Of a DNA stretch of 64,000 nt, positions 58,303-64,000 are shown piece after piece (position 1 is the first letter of the stretch; each line of letters opens with the position of its first letter). A model generated the notes under the pieces. That model was not told the DNA's origin. It ran no database searches and saw nothing but the letters and a program-made list of their open reading frames with translations. Position numbers and translations under genes: made by a program. The stretch is from Miscanthus floridulus (Eukaryota > Streptophyta > Magnoliopsida > Poales > Poaceae), in NCBI RefSeq assembly GCF_019320115.1, contig NC_089581.1, forward strand, positions 67,484,166 through 67,548,165, written 5' to 3'.

Positions 58303-60679
58303 TTAGGGATCCAAACTTGTTAAGGGCCCTTCACCTTTCTCAACAAGTGACTTAGCCACCCAAATCTTCTTAGGCCTACTCTTGTTGGGGGGTCCTAAGA
58401 ACATGACTTTCATCTTTCCACTAGAATTTTTTCTAAGCATGTAGTGAGCATTGAAAGCAAAGGGTCTAGCATGCTTGAGCAAGGGTTGTGGTGGTGGAGT
58501 TTGACACTCATGAGCAAAGTGGCCTTCTTGTCCACACTCAAAACATCTCTTTGGCTTTAGCTTTGGCTTTGATTGTTGGTGTTGAGCTTGAGCCTTCTTC
58601 TTCTCTACACTTGCCATATATCCAATGCCACTTTCTATCCATCTTCATGACGGTATTCATGAGTAGCTCACTTTGGAGATGCTTGCCTCTAGCAAACTTG
58701 CTCAATCCCACCTTGAGATGCTCTTTCTCCATCTTGAGCTTCTTGTTCTCTTCCTTGAGAATATCATTGTTCTTCTCTTCCTTGAGTTTCTTGTTTTCTT
58801 CTTTGAGCTTCTCATTCTCAAGGATCAACTCTTTGTCATGGTCAAGAGTTTCTAGCACAATGGTGTTGTGACTTTTTATCTCTTCAAGATCTTTCATGAG
58901 CTTCTTATGGTCACTCTTGAGCTTGACATACTCATCATAGTCATTGCACTCAACCACTTGCTTGCCTTTGCTACTAGATCCATGCTCAATGCTCTCATCA
59001 ATTAAATCATCACATGAGGTAGCTATATCAATCTTAACAACATGGTTAGTAGCAACATGTGGCTCATTTGGTAAGAATTCTTGTGCAATAACAAGGGTAT
59101 CATAATTGATCTTTAGAGTTGTATATTCATCTTTTAGCTTGTTGTGACTAGTGATAAGCTCATTGTGCACCCACTCAAGTTTATCATGTTTATCTTTAAG
59201 CTCTTTCTTAGAAGATTTGAGCTCCTTGAGTTTGGATGATATAGAATCATTTGTTTCTTTGAGCTCATCATTAGCCTTTTCTAATGTATCACACTTAGCT
59301 AAGAGTGAATCATTTTTAGCATCAAGTTTTTCATTTGTAGCTCTACTCTTTCTAATGATCTTAGTGTATTTTCTTAGTATTTTGACAAGATCATCATATG
59401 TGGGTGAATCATCATCGCTATCGCTATCATCATCACTAGCTTGCTCATCATCACTACTATCATCACTCTTAGTTACCTTGCGTTCACCCTTGGCCATAAG
59501 GCATAGGTGTGTAGAGGATGATAGCGATGGTGGCGGTGAGGATGCAAGATCAATAGCAATGGCGGCCACCTTCTCGTTGTCACTCTCATCATCGGATGAT
59601 CCACTTGATGAATCAATGTCCGTGAGCCAATCACCGATAATATAGGCCTTGCCACTTTTCTTCTTGTAGAAGTCTCTCTTTTTGCCATCTCTCTTCTTGT
59701 ATAGCTTGTTCTTTTTCTTTTCATCTTCATCACTTGAATCATCTTTCTTGCCCTTGTTCTTGAACTTGTCTTTCTTGGGCTTTGTGCATTGATGAGCTAG
59801 GTGGCCAAGTTCGCCACAATTGTAGCAATCCATCTTGGAGATTGGCTTTCTTCTTGAGCTAGTGAAGAACTTCTTCTTCTTGCCGTCAAACTTGATGCCA
59901 CTCTTGTTTAGCTTCTTTAGCATCTTGGCGGTCTTCTTCACCATGAGAGCAAGACTTTCTTCATCATCTTCACCACTTGAGCTTTCATACTCAAGTCTTG
60001 CCTTGCCCTTATCTTGGCTAGCTTTGAATGCTAAGTCTTTCTCTTTCTTCTTTGTAGAGGATGAGCCATCTTATGGTGTGATGTGCATATACATCTCATG
60101 AGCATTGATCTTTCTCAAGATTTGTGTCGGTGTAGCAGCGGAAAGATCACCTTGATGTAGCACGGTCACAATGTGCCCATATTTGTCAATGGGGAGGACA
60201 CTTAAGATCTTTCTCACAACGTCGGATGGTGGCATTTGAGTAAGTCTAAGCCCATTGACTTCCTCTACAAGAACATTTAAACGAGAATATATTTCATTAG
60301 CACTTTCTTTGGGAAGCATCTCAAAAGAATTTAGCTTTTTAATTACAAGATGATAGCGTTCCTCACGCTCACTCTTGGTTCCCTCATGGAGCGCACAAAC
60401 GTCCGACCATAGTGCATGGGCGTCTTTGTGGTTCCTAACACGATTGAACACATCTTTGCAAAGGCCTCTAAAGATGGTGTTGCGAGCCTTTGCATTCCAT
60501 TTTTCATAGTTTACTTCAACGCCTTGGAGTTGTGCGGCATTCGTAGGTGTTGGGAACCCTTGAGAGGCGGCTCTAAGAATTCCAACATCTAGAGCTTCAA
60601 GGTAAGCCTCCATGCGAATTTTCCAATATGGAAAATCATCCCCCTCGAAGATAGGAGGAGGTCCATCCCTGTGAGACAT
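58303..60679 (-). pseudogene. Sirevirus gag, long, with two zinc knuckles
   Basis: It starts MSHRDGPPPIFEGDDFPYWK at 60679 with a copia gag (UBN2-type) domain (LHEGTKSEREERYHLVIKKL, then MPPSDVVRKILSVLP). An in-frame TAA at 60071-60073 interrupts it; the same frame continues to 58538 with CYNCGELGHLAHQC (about 59800-59845), Ser/Asp-rich acidic stretches, and a long Lys/Glu/Leu-rich coiled coil (58700-59350). Near 58640 a 1-base shift moves the frame to 58303-58617, which has the second knuckle CFECGQEGHFAHEC. Total length around 790 codons is large, as in Sireviruses. Confidence 0.85.
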
Positions 60680-60717
60680 CTTGCTCTAAGCGGTTAAGCT
60701 TAAAAATGTGAGCACGA

Positions 60718-60730
60718 GGCTTTGATACCA
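60718..60730 (-). other. Primer-binding site of the Sirevirus
   Basis: The minus strand reads TGGTATCAAAGCC two bases after the 5' LTR; tRNA-iMet complement with A instead of G at the ninth base. Confidence 0.82.
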
Positions 60731-60732
60731 AT

Positions 60733-62272
60733 TGAAAGGATCAAGATGCCCAAGAGGGGGGGTGAATTAGGCTAATTCTAAATTTTCTTGCAATAATCAA
60801 GTCCTACGGATAGCCCAATTAACCCCTTATGCTTAGAAAAGTGTTTCTATCAAATTAACGCACAATAGACTTGCAACCTATGTTCCAAACTTACTTTAGC
60901 ATAGCAATTCTACGAATGTAAAGACAAGTATTGAATTGCTCAAAGTAAATACTCAAAGTAAATGGAGAGAGGAACGCGGCGATGTTTTGCCGAGGTATCA
61001 AAGAGTCGCCACTCTCCACTAGTCCTCGTTGGAGCACCCGTGCAAGGGTGTAGCTCCCCCTTGATCCGCGCAAGGATCAAGTGCTCTCTACGGGTTGATT
61101 CTTCGACACTCCGTCGCGGCGAATCACCCAAAGCCGCTCACGACTTGAGTTGGGTCACCCACAAGCTCCGCCAGGTGATCACCAAGCTCCCAATCACCAC
61201 CAAGCCATCTAGGTGATGGCGATCACCAAGAGTAACAAGCACGAACTCTCATTTGACCACACGAAGCCTAATGAGAAGATGGATGCACACTTGTCTACTC
61301 TTGATTCACTAATGAGGTTTCACTCTTGGATTCTCAAATCACAAATACCTCACTAGGATCTTGCTCTTCTTGGCACTCACAAACATGTTTCTCGGCTGTT
61401 GGAATGAGCAAAAGTGACTCCACACACGAGTGGAGCTTCTATTTATAAGGCAGCCTGAAAAACGAACCGTTATGAGCTTCTGCGAGATGACCGGACGCTC
61501 CGGTCAGTTCAACCCGCGCAACAGTTTTCAAGTGATGACCGGACGCCGTCAGGGTCCGGTCAGTACTAACCGGACGCGTCCGGTCGCTCTTGGATGCTTA
61601 CTGTAAACGACCGAACGCTGGATACTCAGGGTCCGGTCACCATTGACCGGACGCGTCCGGTCACACTTTCTCAAGTCTGGACCTTTACTGGAGTCAACCA
61701 GACGTTGGCCCTCAGTGTCCGGTCACATTGACCTTCCAGCGTCAGGTCACACCAGACTTGTTCTCCTCGGTCAAATGCACTGACCGGACCCTGCGGCCAG
61801 CGTCCGGTCGCACCGGAGCCAGCGTCCGGTCAGTATTTGACCCTCCATTCACTTCCAACTCTCGATCATATGTGAATAAAGTTTGCTCCAAGGGATCTTA
61901 GGCATTCATAGGAGCTACCTAGAGCTAGTTTTAACAAGTGTGCACCACACCTAACTCACTAGACTCAACTAGGTCAAGCTACCTGTCCATACCCCCCTTA
62001 ATAGTACGGCCAAAGGAAAAACAAAGTCCTAAACTACTCTAAGTGTCTTTCCAACTCCACTCGACACTTAGAACTAGTCATCCTTAATCTTGTCGTCCAA
62101 TCCTTTGAAAACCGAAACGATTTCCATCGTAGGGGTATGACAACCTCGATTGCCCAATCGATCTCCATTACCATGACCTAACTTTATTTGTCTCTGCAAA
62201 ACACACGTTAGTCATAGTAATCTTGTATTATCATTAATCACCGAAATCCAACTAGGGGCTTAGATACTTTTA
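60733..62272 (-). repeat. Sirevirus 5' LTR
   Basis: 1540 bp on the minus strand, from about TAAAAGTATC (62272; the usual TGAAAG start has mutated) to GATCCTTTCA (60733). U3 contains the GACCGGACGC/GCGTCCGGTC cluster (61488-61830). Confidence 0.92.
61439..61448 (-). promoter_or_regulatory. TATA box of the Sirevirus LTR
   Basis: The minus strand reads TTATAAATAG, 40 bp downstream of the CCGGACG cluster; the same box is present in the 3' LTR near 50287-50296. Confidence 0.65.
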
Positions 62273-62354
62273 GCCGACGAGCCGATGCCAAAGCTAAAGT
62301 CCGCCGACGAGGCGCTGAAGCAGAGCGCACCATCACCTTCTCCTTCTCCCGTGC

Positions 62355-63181
62355 CTACGAAGGGGAGGCTTGGCGCGGCAGGCCACCGCAGCAGGAGGAG
62401 GTCGGCGCATGAGCGCGGTGCACGGCCTGCTCCTCTTCGGCTGCATCGGGCTCGGCAACCGTAGCTACAGTGTCATGCACGGCCTTGCTAGGGGGCTCAA
62501 CGCCGCCATCGCGCAGACCTCCACTCGGCTCGGCGGCGACGTCCTTGTGCTGCTGCTGCTCCGGGCCGTATAGCGGCTGGGACGCCACGTCGACCCGCGC
62601 CCCACCCCGTGCGAGGTTCCAGAGCACCCCGGCTACCGGGGCCTAGGTCATCGGGGTGTCACTGGCGCAGGCGGCCAGGAGCGCTACCACCCTGCCGCGC
62701 ACGGCCACGTCCGCGGACGCGTCCCGAGATGTCACCCTCAGCAGGAGCAGTGCCATGCACACGTGCTCCGTGGCCGTGCTGCCAGACTCGAGCGTGCGGC
62801 ACAGATGGGGCCCATGGCACCGGCCTCCTGCGTTAGGGACAGTCGTGCGACGTCCGAGGATGCGAAGGTGGCCAACGCAGCCACGGCCAGGAGGAGGTCC
62901 TCGCCGCCGTCGGCGGAGTTGAGCAGCGCAGCGACTGCAAAGATGGCCGTAGCCATGGAGGGCGCCAGCAGTGCCGCCAACGAGCATGCCAGCTCCTTCC
63001 TCAGCACGGTGGCACGGGAGGCCGCAAACCCCAGGCGAAGCCGGGGCCGGGAGACGAAAGCATCCGCAGTGGAACTGGAATCGGGGGTGGGCTCGGCGAG
63101 GAGACACGCGGCGGCTGCGAGGTGGGGAAGCAAGGCGACGATGGAGGACAACAGAGAGAAGGGTACAATGGCCATTATCAC
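62355..63181 (-). pseudogene. Decayed ARM/helical-repeat-like gene fragment
   Basis: From 63181 the minus strand gives an Ala/Leu-rich helical protein (LRKELACSLAALLAPSMATA, then DLLLAVAALATFASSDVARL), a style common in plant ARM-repeat proteins. Near 62810 the frame shifts by one and continues with EHVCMALLLLRVTSRDASAD, reaches a TAG near 62643, and then in the same frame runs on with GVLWNLARGG, another ARM-like end. One frameshift and one stop mark it as a pseudogene or a captured fragment. Base composition is very high in G+C, so all six frames are open in places; the assignment rests on the ARM-like pattern only. Confidence 0.4.
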
Positions 63182-63429
63182 AAAAACCTGACATCGGCGT
63201 CCACAATAACGTTATTTCTCATTAACGGAAATGACGGCAGTGGTCTACACGGGTGTAAAAAAATGAACTAATGGTCCAGACGACACATGAAGTTTTTCAA
63301 TGGTAGCCAAGGAAATCGGATCTTTTATAATGGCCTCCAAGTAATTCTCTCAATTGCATATGGGGTGGGGATATGGCATCAGCATGCGACGATGATTGGA
63401 CAGGGTGCACTGCATGACATCCACGGCAG

Positions 63430-63562
63430 CCTATTCGTTTGGCTGTGGCTTGTCGTAAACGATCGTAAATTTCCAGCTGAAACAATATTTTTCTCTCACA
63501 CAAACCAGCCAGCAGTACTTCTTTACGAACCAGCAACAATACGAACCAGCCAACCGAACAGG
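63430..63562. mobile_element. Small foldback MITE, copy 3
   Basis: The ends CCTATTCGTTTGGCTG and CAGCCAACCGAACAGG are 16-bp inverted partners with two mismatches, the best preserved of the three copies. The inside has TTTTTCTCTCACACAAACCA. 63182-63429 and 63563-64000 show nothing I can support. Confidence 0.65.
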
Positions 63563-64000
63563 TAGTTTATTGACATAAGAGATTTGCATTTATAAATGGT
63601 GTTTGTAGCTATAAATGCGCTTGTGGATGCAGGTAACTATGGATATGAACGAATGGCTCAGTAGTCAGTTGCAGTTCATGCTATGCCGGTGGCCCCCACC
63701 ACTCAGTCTATGGTTCCTTTCTGGAACAAGATCCGTAGTATTTCTTTTGCGTTTTCTAGTACCAGCAACTCTGCAATATATAGATAAATGGTAATCCCAT
63801 CTTTATCTCGTCTCTTTGCCTGACAAGGCACCTTTCCTTGTCACTTTATTTTTACTTTTACCAATATAAAATCATTGACTGGTTTCCGGAAATCCTCCCA
63901 AATCAGAGCTAACAAAAACATATTTTGGCAAGTTCAGCTAACTGCTACTCTATAAAAAAGCAAGCCAAGTGGTTGTTTTTTCCTAAAAGAACACACATAT

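Larger units (their letters stand above)
49566..62272 (-). mobile_element. Sirevirus-like copia retrotransposon
   Basis: A 12.7-kb element with a perfect GCCGA duplication (49561-49565 and 62273-62277). On the minus strand: 5' LTR (60733-62272), PBS, long gag with two zinc knuckles, protease, truncated integrase, RT, RNase H, an env-like third ORF, several PPT-like purine tracts, 3' LTR (49566-51140). Long gag with coiled coil, an extra ORF after pol and repeated PPTs are hallmarks of Sireviruses (SIRE1/Maximus group). The LTRs differ by about 3 % in the 480 bp I compared, mostly transitions, so it is younger than Tekay-1. Several stops and an integrase deletion make it non-autonomous. Confidence 0.92.

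Noticed and set aside
59151..59645. Ser/Leu-rich frame on the + strand
   Set aside because: Antisense of the Lys/Glu-rich coiled coil of the Sirevirus gag.
62763..63191. 142-residue frame on the + strand opposite the ARM-like DNA
   Set aside because: Arg/Ala-rich composition shadow with no motif; the minus strand has the more protein-like pattern.

Overview
The window looks like a heterochromatic or intergenic block from a large grass genome (Poaceae). I favour Andropogoneae such as sugarcane, Miscanthus or sorghum, but that is inference from the element families (Tekay/Del-type chromovirus, Tat-type gypsy, Sirevirus copia, CACTA, MULE and Stowaway MITEs) and not from a marker gene. Almost all of the 64 kb is transposable-element DNA in nested layers. 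I see one convincing host gene: a small single-exon RING-H2 protein at 46486-46890 (-). A second, decayed host-like gene (ARM/helical-repeat-like, 62355-63181, -) is a pseudogene next to the Sirevirus. I saw no tRNA, rRNA or CRISPR array.

Layout. 1-3095: gypsy-type LTR DNA with 60-bp and 73-bp tandem repeats, a (CT)25 tract and a TATA box. 3096-3982 and 15358-15715: two halves of one decayed LINE (-), split by Tekay-1, an 11.4-kb chromovirus (3983-15357, -, TSD ATTCC). 15716-16920: unassigned LTR-like DNA. 16921-about 19020: one end of a CACTA element. About 19070-22084: a Tat-type gypsy gag-pol fragment (+). 22090-27672 plus 38884-39034: a second chromovirus (Tekay-B, -), split by Tekay-2 (27673-38883, +, TSD CATCC). 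39035-39706 plus 44283-44361: a truncated CACTA with subterminal repeats, split by a 4.57-kb solo LTR (39707-44277, TSD GTTGT). 44636-45547: a MULE-type foldback element (9-bp TSD). 45548-49565: the gene-containing island with the RING-H2 gene and several small MITEs. 49566-62272: a 12.7-kb Sirevirus-like copia (-, TSD GCCGA) with an env-like third ORF. 62273-64000: the decayed ARM-like gene and another small MITE.

How the parts work together. Tekay-1 and Tekay-2 carry the same plan: LTR, an extra acidic coiled-coil ORF ahead of gag, gag, PR-RT-RH-IN-chromodomain, PPT, LTR. Tekay-1 has lost gag and the protease site through a 1.55-kb deletion. Tekay-2 keeps every domain, but its frame is broken by seven in-frame stops, mostly of the type expected from deamination of methylated cytosine. 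The Sirevirus has intact RT and RNase H but has lost the integrase catalytic core. Its LTR enhancer-like repeat (GACCGGACGC in both orientations, just upstream of a TATA box) has an internal counterpart upstream of the env-like ORF, which could be an internal promoter. Nothing here looks able to move by itself.
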